Shown here: positions 1 to 8,618 of the stretch, one piece after another
Numbering within the stretch: position 1 is the first letter of the stretch
Layout of the letters: each line of letters begins with the position of its first letter
Assembly (NCBI RefSeq): GCF_001548055.1
Contig: NZ_AP014724.1
Coordinates: forward strand, 62,001-126,000
Direction: 5' to 3'
Length of the DNA: 64,000 bases
Source of the DNA: Sulfurospirillum cavolei
GTDB lineage: Bacteria > Campylobacterota > Campylobacteria > Campylobacterales > Sulfurospirillaceae
The notes under the pieces: generated by a model
What the model was told of the DNA's origin: nothing
What the model saw: only the letters and a program-made list of their open reading frames with translations
Database searches by the model: none
Position numbers and translations under genes: made by a program

Positions 1-1
1 C

Positions 2-544
2 GCATTGAAAGTCTTTTTGAAAAATAACAAAGTATGCGGCGAACTCGACGAACAAAAGTTGCAAGCCGTTTCTTTGTACGTGTGGGAGATTTTGCGCGAG
101 GAGGCACACGGACATGCCCATAAAAATATGATACATGTCGAAAAAGATGAAAAATGTCCCGTGTGCGGTATGTTTGTTTACAAATACCCGCGTTGGGCGG
201 CGCGTATGAACTACGTCGATAACGGTAAAAACGTCAGCCATGCCTTTGACGGCGTGAAAGATATGCTCAAGTTTTACCACAACCCTTCCAAATGGGGTAA
301 CTATGCAAAACAACCCGATGATAAAGTCGCTTTATTGGTGACGGATTATTATACGCAAGAAGCGATTGACGGCAAAGCGGCTCTTTACGTTGTTGGAAGC
401 GACATGTACGGTCCGATGGGCAGAGAATTTATTCCGTTTAAAGATGAAGCAAGCGCGCAAAGCTTTTTGAAAGATCATAAAGGAAAACGCGTTCTTCGCC
501 TCAATGAAATCGACGAGGCACTTGTGTACGAGCAAGATAAATAG
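2..544 (+). CDS. NosL-like protein, 5' end possibly outside window
   Basis: The frame is open to the left edge. A TTG at 5 could be a start, but the gene may begin before the window. The visible 179 residues contain a CPVCGM motif near residue 50, followed by a domain with repeated aromatic and Tyr-Gly pairs. This is the pattern of NosL-family proteins, which are periplasmic copper-binding accessory proteins best known from nitrous oxide reductase maturation. The short His-rich stretch before the motif (HGHAHKNMIH) could also bind metal. No signal peptide is visible in the retained part, which agrees with a missing N-terminus. The next gene converges on it. The family assignment is fairly secure, but the metal target and any link to a nos cluster cannot be judged here. 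Confidence 0.7.
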   Translation, partial: ALKVFLKNNKVCGELDEQKLQAVSLYVWEILREEAHGHAHKNMIHVEKDEKCPVCGMFVYKYPRWAARMNYVDNGKNVSHAFDGVKDMLKFYHNPSKWGNYAKQPDDKVALLVTDYYTQEAIDGKAALYVVGSDMYGPMGREFIPFKDEASAQSFLKDHKGKRVLRLNEIDEALVYEQDK

Positions 545-547
545 TTT

Positions 548-1717
548 TTACGCGATGTCGTGAGGTTGTTCGACGATAAAGCCTTGGAAAAGATCACAGC
601 CGAGGGTTCGAGCAATCTCGCGTGCGGCGCGCGAGTTGAGTTGCGAAGCAATTGTTTTGATGCCCTGCTTACGGGCAAGATCGATCATCGCATTGCAGGT
701 TGCTTGTGCTTTAGGATCAATCGCAAAATCACGGATAAGACGGCCGTGAAGCTTCACGTAATCCACGCATCCTTGCGGAAAATAGGCAAGATATTCCGCA
801 CTTTTCACGTTATCCAAAATCAGCGTAAACCCCTCTTGTTTCAGCGTACTTAAGCTCTTTAAGAGCAATTCGCACGGCGTTTTTCCTTCACATTCAACCT
901 CAAGCCATACGTTTTTCGGATCGACGCGGTGTCGTAAAAATGCCAAACGCTCCGCATCAAGGAGATCTTCGTACGAAAGATTGAGCGCAATACGGCGATG
1001 CGCGGTTTGGGTTAATTGGCACGCTTTGTGGACGATACTGCGAAACAAAGCATCGTATAAACCGCGTTCGTGTGCGATTTTGAGGAAAAGTTTCGGCGAC
1101 TGTAACGTTTGGCGATCACACAAGCGCAAAAGACCTTCGTAATAGCATGCCTGTTCTGAAAGATCGACGACGGCTTGGCAATGAAGCGTAATATTTTCGC
1201 GTTCGATCGCTTGTTTCATCATCGTTTCTACCGCTTCTTCGCTTTCGCTAAGGAGCGTATTGGCAAATTCAGAGTAGGTTACGAAAGGTTGATCTTCCGT
1301 TTTGGCAACGCGTAGTGCTTTTTGGGCTTTTTCCAGAGCGTTGAAATGATCGAAACTGATGCCGATAACGGTTTCGACGCGAATGGTCTGATCGTTATAA
1401 TCGTAGTCGAGATTTTTAAGCGTATCGAGCAGTGCAAAGATGAGGTTTTCCATTTTTGAAAGTTCAAACGGAGCATTTTGCAAGAGTATAAATGTGTCGT
1501 CGACGAAGCGATAAAGCGTCATTTCGTACGATAGGGCAAAAGTTTGGAGCGTTTGGGCAAAACGACGCAAAATAAAATCGCCGCCTTCGTCGCCGTGCGC
1601 GATCGTAATAGCTTTAAAGCGTTTGATATCGACGAGAAACAGCTTCGGGCTCTTACATGTCATCATCGCTTCTGAAAAAACATCGAGCGAAGCGACGTCG
1701 GTTAACCGATCTTTCAT
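548..1717 (-). CDS. Degenerate GGDEF-EAL domain protein
   Basis: A soluble protein of about 389 aa with an N-terminal GGDEF-like domain and a C-terminal EAL-like domain. Both active sites look lost. The GGDEF signature reads as FVDDTF. The EAL triad reads EGL, and the metal-binding DDFG region reads LDNVKS. The fold landmarks remain (NLSYEDLL, VWLEVE, GCDLFQGF). It probably senses or signals through protein contacts rather than making or degrading c-di-GMP. The ATG at 1717 was chosen because it overlaps the mobA stop as ATGA. A longer open frame upstream merely runs through mobA. It is the last gene of leuC-mobA-this gene, so it is likely translated by coupling. The catalytic loss is inferred from motifs. 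Confidence 0.85.
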   Translation of the reverse strand: MKDRLTDVASLDVFSEAMMTCKSPKLFLVDIKRFKAITIAHGDEGGDFILRRFAQTLQTFALSYEMTLYRFVDDTFILLQNAPFELSKMENLIFALLDTLKNLDYDYNDQTIRVETVIGISFDHFNALEKAQKALRVAKTEDQPFVTYSEFANTLLSESEEAVETMMKQAIERENITLHCQAVVDLSEQACYYEGLLRLCDRQTLQSPKLFLKIAHERGLYDALFRSIVHKACQLTQTAHRRIALNLSYEDLLDAERLAFLRHRVDPKNVWLEVECEGKTPCELLLKSLSTLKQEGFTLILDNVKSAEYLAYFPQGCVDYVKLHGRLIRDFAIDPKAQATCNAMIDLARKQGIKTIASQLNSRAAREIARTLGCDLFQGFIVEQPHDIA

Positions 1718-2289
1718 AAGCGTCTCTTTGCCTCTTCGTATTCGTCGGGATGATTGACGTTGAAAAAAAGTGCGTCGTCTTGAAACGAAACGAAACGTGT
1801 ACGGCTTTGTGCTAAAACCGAACGTATTTTGTGTTCGTTGTGCTCCAAAAGCGTTCGAATGACGGGAATGATCGAGGGCGAATAGATCGCGCACAATTGA
1901 TGCGAAGACGAAGAGGACGTCGCAACGAGCGCATCGGTTTCGTCATTGAGGTTCGCATACAGCGTTTCAAAGACTTCGGGGGTGACAAAAGGCGTATCGA
2001 CGCTTAAAATGCACACGGGAATTTGGAAATATTCCAAAATCGATAAAAGTGCCACGAGCGGCGAATGCTCTTGGTACGAAGCGGTATCTTCGATAAAAGA
2101 AGCATCAAAGTTAAATTTTGCGCGGCTTTTGGCACTGACATGTAGGCTTTGAAAAAAAGGTTTTAAACGTTGCAGTTGAAATTGCGTGAGCGTTGCGCAT
2201 CCTCCAAAAGGAAGCAACGCTTTGTCGCTTCCCATGCGAGAGCTTTTCCCGCCGGCAATAATGACTAAAGGCAGCGGGATAAAGACCAT
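1714..2289 (-). CDS. mobA: Molybdenum cofactor guanylyltransferase MobA
   Basis: MobA transfers GMP from GTP to molybdopterin to give the guanine dinucleotide cofactor used by periplasmic and membrane molybdoenzymes. The 191-aa protein has the nucleotide-binding signature IIAGGKSSRMGSDKALLPF at residues 10-28, a DTPFV metal-binding motif near residue 98, and a late NVNHPDEY motif, all typical of the family at usual length. The start ATG at 2289 shares one base with the leuC stop (TAATG), and the stop overlaps the next start (ATGA). The three genes therefore form one tightly coupled leftward operon. Molybdoenzymes are widespread in respiratory Campylobacterota, but none lies in this window. 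Confidence 0.93.
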   Translation of the reverse strand: MVFIPLPLVIIAGGKSSRMGSDKALLPFGGCATLTQFQLQRLKPFFQSLHVSAKSRAKFNFDASFIEDTASYQEHSPLVALLSILEYFQIPVCILSVDTPFVTPEVFETLYANLNDETDALVATSSSSSHQLCAIYSPSIIPVIRTLLEHNEHKIRSVLAQSRTRFVSFQDDALFFNVNHPDEYEEAKRRL

Positions 2290-3554
2290 TAAAGCGTTCT
2301 TGGATCGGTAATTTTTCCCATAACGGCACTGGCGGCCGCTACGGCGGAGTTGGCAAGGTAAATCTCGCTGGTGCGCGCTCCCATGCGTCCTACGAAGTTA
2401 CGATTGGTCGTTGCGACGCAACGTTCGCCTTCGCCTAAGATACCCATGTATCCGCCCAAACAAGCGCCACACGTTGGGTTACTAAACACCGCGCCCGCTT
2501 CGACGAAAATATCCACCAAACCTTCTTTTTGGGCTTGCAAAGAGATCTTTTGCGTTGCCGGCGTGATGATAAGACGTGTTTTTCGAGCAACTTTACGACC
2601 TTTTAAGATGCTTGCCGCGATGCGTAAGTCTTCCAATCGACCGTTGGTACAACTGCCGATAAAAACTTGATCGATCGCTAGATCGTCTTTGACCGCTTCG
2701 TTAATGGACTTGCCGTTAGAAGGTAAAAACGGATAGGCAATGACCGGATCAAGGTTCGCGACATCGATATGAAGGACGTGAACATACGTCGCATCGTCGT
2801 CGGAATAGAAAAATTTCGGCTCACGCGTAAGTTTTTTATCGCTTAAAAAGGCTTTGGTCGTTTCATCGACGGCAACGATACCGCTTTTGGCTCCCGCTTC
2901 AATTGCCATATTGCACAATGAAAAACGATCGTCCATGCTAAGGTATGCAACGGTATCGCCCGTAAATTCGAGCGTGCGGTACAAGGCACCGTCGACGCCG
3001 AGTCGGCGGATGACTTCCAAGATGAGGTCTTTGCCGTAGACGTGGCGTTTGGGTTTGCCGCTAAAGACGACCTTGATGGATTCGGGAACTTTAAACCAAT
3101 TTTCGCCCGTAATCATCGCAAACGCGAGGTCGGTTGAGCCCATACCCGTCGCAAACGCGCCTAACGCGCCGTGCGTACAGGTGTGTGAGTCTGCGCCGAT
3201 AATGACGTCGCCCGGAACGACCAGCCCTTTTTCGGGAAGTAGTGCATGTTCGATGCCCATGTCTTTTTCATCAAAGTAGTGTTTGAGATCGTGTTTGTAG
3301 GCAAAATCACGGCTGATTTTGGCTTGGTTGGCACTGGCAATATCTTTGGCGGGAATATAGTGATCCATAACGATACTAAACCCGTCCGGATTGGCAAGTT
3401 TGGTCGCGCCGCTCTCTTCAAACGCTTTAATGGAAATGGGCGTCGTGATGTCGTTGCCTATGACCATATCGATCTTGCATTTGATAATTTCTCCGGCATA
3501 TACCGCGTGTCCGACGTGTTCGCTGAAAATTTTTTCGGTGATGGTTTGTCCCAT
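2289..3554 (-). CDS. leuC: 3-isopropylmalate dehydratase large subunit (LeuC/homoaconitase family)
   Basis: An aconitase-family large subunit that isomerises 2- and 3-isopropylmalate in leucine biosynthesis, with a [4Fe-4S] cluster. The 421-aa length fits the short LeuC type. Cluster cysteines are visible at 302 (IGSCTNGR), 362 and 365 (NPTCGACLGG). GADSHTCTHGALG lies near residue 120. A separate small subunit (LeuD) is needed for activity and is not adjacent. Homoaconitase-type specificity cannot be excluded from the sequence alone. It is the first gene of a leftward operon with mobA. The 5' flank contains a TTACATGTAA palindrome just upstream of the start. Confidence 0.92.
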   Translation of the reverse strand: MGQTITEKIFSEHVGHAVYAGEIIKCKIDMVIGNDITTPISIKAFEESGATKLANPDGFSIVMDHYIPAKDIASANQAKISRDFAYKHDLKHYFDEKDMGIEHALLPEKGLVVPGDVIIGADSHTCTHGALGAFATGMGSTDLAFAMITGENWFKVPESIKVVFSGKPKRHVYGKDLILEVIRRLGVDGALYRTLEFTGDTVAYLSMDDRFSLCNMAIEAGAKSGIVAVDETTKAFLSDKKLTREPKFFYSDDDATYVHVLHIDVANLDPVIAYPFLPSNGKSINEAVKDDLAIDQVFIGSCTNGRLEDLRIAASILKGRKVARKTRLIITPATQKISLQAQKEGLVDIFVEAGAVFSNPTCGACLGGYMGILGEGERCVATTNRNFVGRMGARTSEIYLANSAVAAASAVMGKITDPRTL

Positions 3555-3563
3555 GATAAAACC

Positions 3564-3573
3564 TTACATGTAA
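3564..3573. repeat. Intergenic TTACATGTAA palindrome
   Basis: An exact copy of the 10-bp palindrome that is heavily over-represented in this window. It lies 10 bp upstream of leuC and so could fall within its promoter or leader. See the finding on this motif. Confidence 0.6.
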
Positions 3574-3606
3574 GAATAATGGGAAGATTGTAACACAAAA
3601 AGGTTT

Positions 3607-3639
3607 AAGAAAAAGAAGAGTTGCTTATGCAACCCTTCT
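3607..3639 (-). terminator. Intrinsic terminator after DUF2892 gene
   Basis: Read on the minus strand, an 11-bp stem AGAAGGGTTGC / GCAACTCTTCT (one G-T wobble) closes a 4-base ATAA loop and is followed by TTTTCTT. It starts 8 bp after the stop of the 74-aa membrane protein gene. Confidence 0.75.
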
Positions 3640-3647
3640 CGGACGCT

Positions 3648-3872
3648 CTAACGTCCGCAACCGCAACCGCCGCCGCAACTGCTAGAATCGTCGTTTTTAG
3701 AGGTGTCGATTTTGAAAGGAAGATACGCGGGGCAAAAGTGGATGATCGCACTTCCTAATACGATAACGCCGATGATTCCGAACCAGCTTTGATACGCTAC
3801 GCCTGCTAAAATAATGGCAATTCCTACGATAAAACGAACGGCTCTATCGGTTTTTCCTACGTTGCATTTCAT
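3648..3872 (-). CDS. DUF2892 (YgaP-type) small membrane protein with Cys-Gly tail
   Basis: A 74-aa protein with the DUF2892 pattern: N-terminal MKCNVGKTDRAVRFIVG, then two membrane segments (roughly residues 13-30 and 33-50) and a Pro-containing exit. The family function is poorly known; in YgaP it anchors a rhodanese domain. After residue 62 there is an unusual SSSCGGGCGCGR tail with three cysteines separated by glycines, which could bind a metal or sulfur species. It has a good terminator and is divergent from the peroxiredoxin gene, separated by about 155 bp that carry the latter's promoter. Confidence 0.85.
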   Translation of the reverse strand: MKCNVGKTDRAVRFIVGIAIILAGVAYQSWFGIIGVIVLGSAIIHFCPAYLPFKIDTSKNDDSSSCGGGCGCGR

Positions 3873-3961
3873 GAATGACTCCTTGATTTTGATAATTTAG
3901 GAGTTATTATATCCTATTCTAAAAATAAATCGGTTAAAAATTTAAATAATAAAAATTACTA

Positions 3962-3990
3962 TTGACAAATATTTATCAGTTTGATATACT
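3962..3990 (+). promoter_or_regulatory. Sigma-70 promoter of peroxiredoxin gene
   Basis: TTGACA at 3962-3967, a 17-bp spacer, and TATACT at 3985-3990. The first possible start codon is at 4029. The surrounding DNA (3915-3965) is very AT-rich. A Fur/PerR-type operator could lie there, but I cannot define one. Confidence 0.8.
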
Positions 3991-4028
3991 TCCATCATCA
4001 AAAACAAAAATAAACATAAGGAGCAATT

Positions 4029-4736
4029 ATGGCATGCGATACCAATAAAGTTGAAGCAATCGCTTCTGAAACCGTGCAAGACAATTCCAATAACGAAATG
4101 AAAACACAGGAGAAAAAAAACATGAGTTCCTCTTTAGTTCTACAAAAAGCACCGTCATTCAAAATGGATGCGTATAACGCCAAAACAGGTCATTTTACGA
4201 GCGTAAACAGCGAGGATTATCAAGGCAAATGGCATGTCGTCTGCTTTTATCCGGCAGATTTTACCTTTGTATGTCCGACGGAAATTGCGGCGATGAACGC
4301 CAAATACGACGAATTTCAAGAACTTGGCGTCGAAATTTTGGCGGTTTCGACCGATACCAAATTTTCGCACAAACGTTTTGTCGAAACCGAACCTCTTTTG
4401 GCGGGTTTAAAACTGACGATCGGTGCGGATCCGACCGGTACGGTTAGTCGCGCTTTCGGCGTGATGATCGAAGAAGAGGGAATCGCACTTCGCGGACGTT
4501 TTCTTATCAATCCCGAGGGCGTGTGCGTTGCACAAGAAGTACAAGCACCGATGGTAGGACGTAACGTCAATGAATTTTTACGCCAAGTCAGAGCATGGCA
4601 ACATGCGAGCAAAACGGGCGAAGTATGTCCTGCGGGCTGGAGACCGGGCAAAAAGACTTTGCCGGTAGCAACCGACGTTGAGAAGATGACGGGACGCGTA
4701 GGCGATTACATTACGATCGAAGAGATCTTATCGTAA
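4029..4736 (+). CDS. ahpC: Peroxiredoxin, AhpC/Prx1 type
   Basis: A typical 2-Cys peroxiredoxin that reduces hydrogen peroxide and organic peroxides. The peroxidatic Cys is at 82 in FTFVCPTE and the resolving Cys at 200 in GEVCPAGW (numbering from 4029). Two in-frame starts are each preceded by a good ribosome binding site: ATG 4029 (AAGGAG at 4018-4023) and ATG 4122 (AGGAG at 4108-4112). The family's usual start corresponds to the second, beginning MSSSLVLQKAP. The first adds 31 polar residues with no signal-peptide character. The strong promoter 32 bp upstream of 4029 means both lie on one transcript. The 3' end overlaps the convergent gene by a few bases. Confidence 0.93.
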   Translation: MACDTNKVEAIASETVQDNSNNEMKTQEKKNMSSSLVLQKAPSFKMDAYNAKTGHFTSVNSEDYQGKWHVVCFYPADFTFVCPTEIAAMNAKYDEFQELGVEILAVSTDTKFSHKRFVETEPLLAGLKLTIGADPTGTVSRAFGVMIEEEGIALRGRFLINPEGVCVAQEVQAPMVGRNVNEFLRQVRAWQHASKTGEVCPAGWRPGKKTLPVATDVEKMTGRVGDYITIEEILS

Positions 4737-5135
4737 AAAGCCCTTATAGTCACTCAGAAAATTATGGATACCCTCTTGTGCAAAGAGGGTATCGCTCCAC
4801 GGTTTCGTATCGATCAAATCAAAATAGGCTTCTTTTAAAACATACGCCGATGCTTTGACGTAACGACCTTCTACAAGAAGCTCCACCTCTTTACGCTCGT
4901 AATACTCGCCTTCAAAAGTATCAAGGATGACCAAATCTTCGTCGCACACGTCGTAGTAAACGACGCCCTCGACCGACGCGTCTTTTAGCGGAAAAATGAC
5001 GGGATAAACGTCGTTTTTGATCGCGCGCCTTTCGTAATGGGACAAAGTCGCTTTTTGGGCAAGGTAGTTGCCCTTTACCAGTCGGTGCCAGACGTCTTCA
5101 AACATTAATGATCCGTACGTAAAGAGGTGTGTCAT
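4728..5135 (-). CDS. Gamma-glutamylcyclotransferase-like (AIG2/GGCT fold) protein
   Basis: About 135 aa with the family's N-terminal TYGSLM motif (the YGSL glycine loop) and a DTFEGEYYER segment that supplies the expected acidic active-site residue. Members cyclise gamma-glutamyl groups or cleave related amine linkages; the substrate here is unknown. ATG 5135 was chosen because AAGGAG lies at the right distance upstream. An upstream ATG at 5159 lacks one. The stop lies inside the end of the peroxiredoxin gene, so the two are convergent and overlapping. Confidence 0.8.
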   Translation of the reverse strand: MTHLFTYGSLMFEDVWHRLVKGNYLAQKATLSHYERRAIKNDVYPVIFPLKDASVEGVVYYDVCDEDLVILDTFEGEYYERKEVELLVEGRYVKASAYVLKEAYFDLIDTKPWSDTLFAQEGIHNFLSDYKGFLR

Positions 5136-5238
5136 TGCGTGCTCCTTGGTGAAAATCATACCACGATACGCGCCGAAACCGTGATCAAAAAGTAAACAAA
5201 TGAGGGTATAATAATAAGAAAATCATTCAAGGCTTGAC

Positions 5239-5700
5239 ATGTTAATCCGTCAAACAAGCAATGCGCATGAAGATTTTCGTGCCTTAACGCGTGCGTTGGA
5301 CGCCGAATTAAACGCGCGTTACGGAGCGATGCAAGCGGCATACGACCGCCATAACGTCATCGATCCGATCGAGACGGCGTTGGTCGGTTATGAAAGCTCA
5401 ACGCCTATTGCCTGCGGATGTTTCAAAATCATCGATGCTCAAACGGTCGAGATCAAACGCATGTTCGTGATGCCGGCGTATCGAAGGCGCGGCTTTTCGT
5501 CGCGTATTTTAGCGGAACTTGAATCGTGGGCGTGTACGCTTGGGTATCAACGGGCGCGATTGGAAACGGGCAAATCCCAACCCGAGGCGATCGCCTTGTA
5601 TCGCAAATGCGGTTACGAGGTCGTCGAAAACTTTCCACCTTACGTGGGCATGGACGACAGCGTGTGCATGCAAAAATCTCTAAGGAGCAACGATGGCTAA
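5239..5700 (+). CDS. GNAT family N-acetyltransferase
   Basis: A 153-aa single-domain acetyltransferase. The acetyl-CoA binding motif A is seen as VMPAYRRRGFSSRIL around residues 77-91, followed by LYRKCGYEVVENF near residue 130, both standard GNAT landmarks. The acceptor substrate is unknown. It overlaps the following ogt gene by 8 bp and so is the first gene of a GNAT-ogt-glycerate kinase run. Confidence 0.85.
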   Translation: MLIRQTSNAHEDFRALTRALDAELNARYGAMQAAYDRHNVIDPIETALVGYESSTPIACGCFKIIDAQTVEIKRMFVMPAYRRRGFSSRILAELESWACTLGYQRARLETGKSQPEAIALYRKCGYEVVENFPPYVGMDDSVCMQKSLRSNDG

Positions 5701-6148
5701 GTGTACCATAGACTCTCCCGTGGGGAGATTGATCGCCGAGGTCAACGACGACGCACTCTTAGCGTTGGATTTTGAGCAAGACGGCGAAGTTTACCGTGAC
5801 GAACATCCGCTTTTAGACAAACTTAAGAGTGAGTTACGCGACTATTTCGAAGGAAAACGCAAATCCTTTAGCCTGCCTCTTGCACCCAAAGGAACGCCTT
5901 TTCAAAAAACGGTTTGGCAAACGTTGACGCGTATTCCTTATGGAGCGACGGTCTCTTACAGTACCGAAGCGTCCATGTTGGAACATCCCAAAGCCGTTCG
6001 AGCGGTGGCAAACGCCAACGGCAAAAACAAAATTGCGATTATTATTCCCTGCCACCGCGTGATTGCCAAGAACGGCGGTATCGGTGGATACAGCGGCGGA
6101 CTTTGGCGTAAAGAGTATCTGCTTGCATTGGAGGCAAAGTATCGATGA
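5693..6148 (+). CDS. ogt: Methylated-DNA-[protein]-cysteine S-methyltransferase
   Basis: A suicide repair protein that takes the methyl group from O6-methylguanine or O4-methylthymine onto its own cysteine. The 151-aa protein has the acceptor motif IIPCHRVIA with Cys120, preceded by the DNA-binding segment (TPFQKTVWQTLTRIPYGATVSY). Length and motif order fit the family. It overlaps the GNAT gene upstream by 8 bp, and its stop overlaps the glycerate kinase start as ATGA. Confidence 0.95.
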   Translation: MAKCTIDSPVGRLIAEVNDDALLALDFEQDGEVYRDEHPLLDKLKSELRDYFEGKRKSFSLPLAPKGTPFQKTVWQTLTRIPYGATVSYSTEASMLEHPKAVRAVANANGKNKIAIIIPCHRVIAKNGGIGGYSGGLWRKEYLLALEAKYR

Positions 6149-7284
6149 AAGTTGTTTCGGTCATCGATTCGTTTAAAGGGTGTGCGAGTTCTTCGGAACT
6201 CTCTTCGTGGGTTCGCGAGGCGATTTTAGAGGTCTTTCCCGATGCAAGCGTGCATTCGTGTATGATCGCCGACGGCGGAGAGGGAATGATCGACGCTCTG
6301 CTTGCCAACGTTGAGGGTACACGCCTTACATGTCAGGTTCACGACCCTTTAATGCGTGAAATCGAAGCGCATTACGCCATTTTAAAAGACGGTACGACGG
6401 CCGTTATCGAGATGGCGCAAGCCGCAGGGTTGCCTTTGGTTCAAGCGTCGCAACGAAATCCTTTATTAACGACGACGTACGGCGTGGGTGAACTCATTCA
6501 CGATGCGCTTGCACGAGGATGTAAAAAAGTGATTATCGGACTTGGCGGAAGTGCGACCAACGATGCAGGGATCGGCATGCTTCACGCCTTGGGTTTTCGT
6601 TTTCTCGACCGCGAAGGTCGCGTGCTTTTTCAAGGCGGAGAGGTTTTGGAAAAGATTCATACGATCGATCGAAGCGGTGCGCTTAAAGCATTGAAATCGT
6701 GCGAGTTTATTGCCGCGTGCGACGTGGAAAATCCAATGACAGGCGTTAACGGTAGCGCGCGTGTCTATGCGGCGCAAAAAGGGGCGGACGCTTTGATGAT
6801 AGAACGTTTGGAATCGGGCATGCAACACTTCGCGCAATGTTTGGAGCGGGTGCTGGGGCACGACGTCGCGTCGCAAAAAGGTTCCGGAGCCGCCGGCGGT
6901 ATCGGTGGAGGTTTGCGTGCTTTTTTAAATGCGCGTTTGGCGTCCGGAATCGACATTTTATTGGACGAGATGCGTTTTGACGCACTGATCGAAGATGCCG
7001 ATCTTGTGATCAGCGGCGAAGGACGCATCGATGCGCAATCGTTGATGGGCAAAGTCCTCAGCGGCGTTGCCAAGCGGTGTCAAAAAGCGCATGTTCCGCT
7101 CATCGCTTTGGGCGGCGGTATCGACGACGCGTTGGAAGAACATGTCGGTATTGACGCGCTTTTTTCGATTATGCGCTACCCGATGTGTTTGGACGAGGCG
7201 ATGGACAAAGCCAATGCGCAAAAGCTGACGCGCCAGAGCGTTAAAGAAATTTTTCGGCTGATTCAAGCCGTGCGACGAAAGTAG
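6145..7284 (+). CDS. Glycerate kinase, type I (GlxK/GarK family)
   Basis: A 379-aa ATP-dependent glycerate kinase giving 2- or 3-phosphoglycerate. Family landmarks are DSFKGC at the N-terminus, GGEGM near residue 47, GLGGSATNDAGIGM around residues 131-144, and GSGAAGGIGGGLRAF near residue 247. The start overlaps the ogt stop (ATGA). Position-specific chemistry (2- versus 3-phosphorylation) cannot be told from sequence alone. The gene carries one TTACATGTCA copy at 6326. Confidence 0.9.
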   Translation: MKVVSVIDSFKGCASSSELSSWVREAILEVFPDASVHSCMIADGGEGMIDALLANVEGTRLTCQVHDPLMREIEAHYAILKDGTTAVIEMAQAAGLPLVQASQRNPLLTTTYGVGELIHDALARGCKKVIIGLGGSATNDAGIGMLHALGFRFLDREGRVLFQGGEVLEKIHTIDRSGALKALKSCEFIAACDVENPMTGVNGSARVYAAQKGADALMIERLESGMQHFAQCLERVLGHDVASQKGSGAAGGIGGGLRAFLNARLASGIDILLDEMRFDALIEDADLVISGEGRIDAQSLMGKVLSGVAKRCQKAHVPLIALGGGIDDALEEHVGIDALFSIMRYPMCLDEAMDKANAQKLTRQSVKEIFRLIQAVRRK

Positions 7285-7288
7285 GATT

Positions 7289-8614
7289 ATGAAATACCAA
7301 GAGTTGGTTTTACTGAACGATTTTTTACGCAACTATCGTAAGATCTCGTCCATTCATCGGGTAGACGATAGCGTGCTTCGCATCGTTTTCGAATCGGGAG
7401 AGCCTTTATTTATCGACCTGTCTCGGAATGATTCGTACCTGTTTTACAAAAGCGATTTTAAACAATCCAAACGCTATAGCGCGCCTTTTGACGTCTTGTT
7501 GAACAAGCGTTTTGCCAATGCGACGATCGAGAAGATTGCGGTTGAAAAAAATAATCGGATCTTACGCTTACATGTCAAAGCAAGTTCCAGCTACAAAGCA
7601 CTTTTAACGACCTTGCAGTTGGAGTTTACGGGACGCAATACCAACGCGATTTTGTTGGACGAAAACGAAGTCGTGCTGGAAGCGTTACGGCACATCGACC
7701 CGAGCGTTTCGTTTCGAAGCGTTAAAGTGGGCGAAATTTTGGAGAAACTGCCGCCCAAAGAGATGAAAGAAAAGCCGTTTGTTTTGGAAGAGCCTTTTGA
7801 GGAGTATTTGAAACATGCGTATGAAAAAAGGTTACATGTCAAGCTTTTCGAGCTTAAAAATCAAAAAATCGCGCACTTACGCAAGAAAATCGAAACTTTA
7901 GTTACGGCGATCGAGGCATTGGAAAACGAAGAAGAGCTCTTAGCGCGAAGTACGCAGGCACAAACGCAAGCGTCGATTGTACTTGCCAATTTGCATGCGG
8001 TTAGGGCGTATCAAGAAAAAGTACGTTTGTACGATTTTGAGGGGAAGGAAGTTGACATCGAATTACCCTTGGCGCATTCGCCTCAGCACGCCGCCAATCT
8101 TTTGTTTAAAAAATCGAAAAAATTGCGGCAAAAAGCACTTTCGATCCATCGTCAGCGTGAAAATCTCGAGGAGAAAAAGCTCTTTTTGGAACGCATGGTC
8201 AGTGTCGTCGGTGCGGCGCGCGACGTAGAAGAGATCGGTATTTTGACGCCGAAAGTAACGAAAAGCAAACAAAAAGGGGACGATAAAAACTACGAGACGT
8301 TCTTTTTGGAAGGGTATCGCATTTTGCTCGGCAAAAACGAGAAAGGCAATATCGCGCTTTTGCAAGAGGCAAAAAAGAGCGATATTTGGTTACATGTCAA
8401 GGACGTTCCGTCCGCACATGTCATTATTTGTACCGAAAAACAGAGCGTTCCGGAGACGGTTTTGGTCTTTGCCGCAAAGGTGTGCGTTGATTTTAGTATG
8501 ACGCAAAAGGGCGGTTATTTAGTCGATTATACCCCGCGCAAAAACGTTAAGCCGTATGATGGAGCAAATGTTGCTTATGAAACGTATCAGACCTTAAAGA
8601 TTTACAAAGCATAA
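7289..8614 (+). CDS. NFACT family protein (RqcH-like, fibronectin-binding-like)
   Basis: A 441-aa NFACT protein. The N-terminal NFACT-N domain includes LEFTGRNTNAILLDENEVVLEALRHI around residues 109-135. A central Lys/Glu-rich coiled-coil region covers roughly 185-310. The C-terminal NFACT-R domain includes SDIWLHVKDVPSAHVII near residue 370. In other bacteria RqcH binds stalled 50S subunits and adds alanine tails to nascent chains. This protein is shorter than typical RqcH (about 570 aa), as is common in Campylobacterota, so its role is uncertain. It contains three TTACATGTCA copies, each coding Leu-His-Val-Lys. Confidence 0.85.
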   Translation: MKYQELVLLNDFLRNYRKISSIHRVDDSVLRIVFESGEPLFIDLSRNDSYLFYKSDFKQSKRYSAPFDVLLNKRFANATIEKIAVEKNNRILRLHVKASSSYKALLTTLQLEFTGRNTNAILLDENEVVLEALRHIDPSVSFRSVKVGEILEKLPPKEMKEKPFVLEEPFEEYLKHAYEKRLHVKLFELKNQKIAHLRKKIETLVTAIEALENEEELLARSTQAQTQASIVLANLHAVRAYQEKVRLYDFEGKEVDIELPLAHSPQHAANLLFKKSKKLRQKALSIHRQRENLEEKKLFLERMVSVVGAARDVEEIGILTPKVTKSKQKGDDKNYETFFLEGYRILLGKNEKGNIALLQEAKKSDIWLHVKDVPSAHVIICTEKQSVPETVLVFAAKVCVDFSMTQKGGYLVDYTPRKNVKPYDGANVAYETYQTLKIYKA

Positions 8615-8618
8615 ATTC

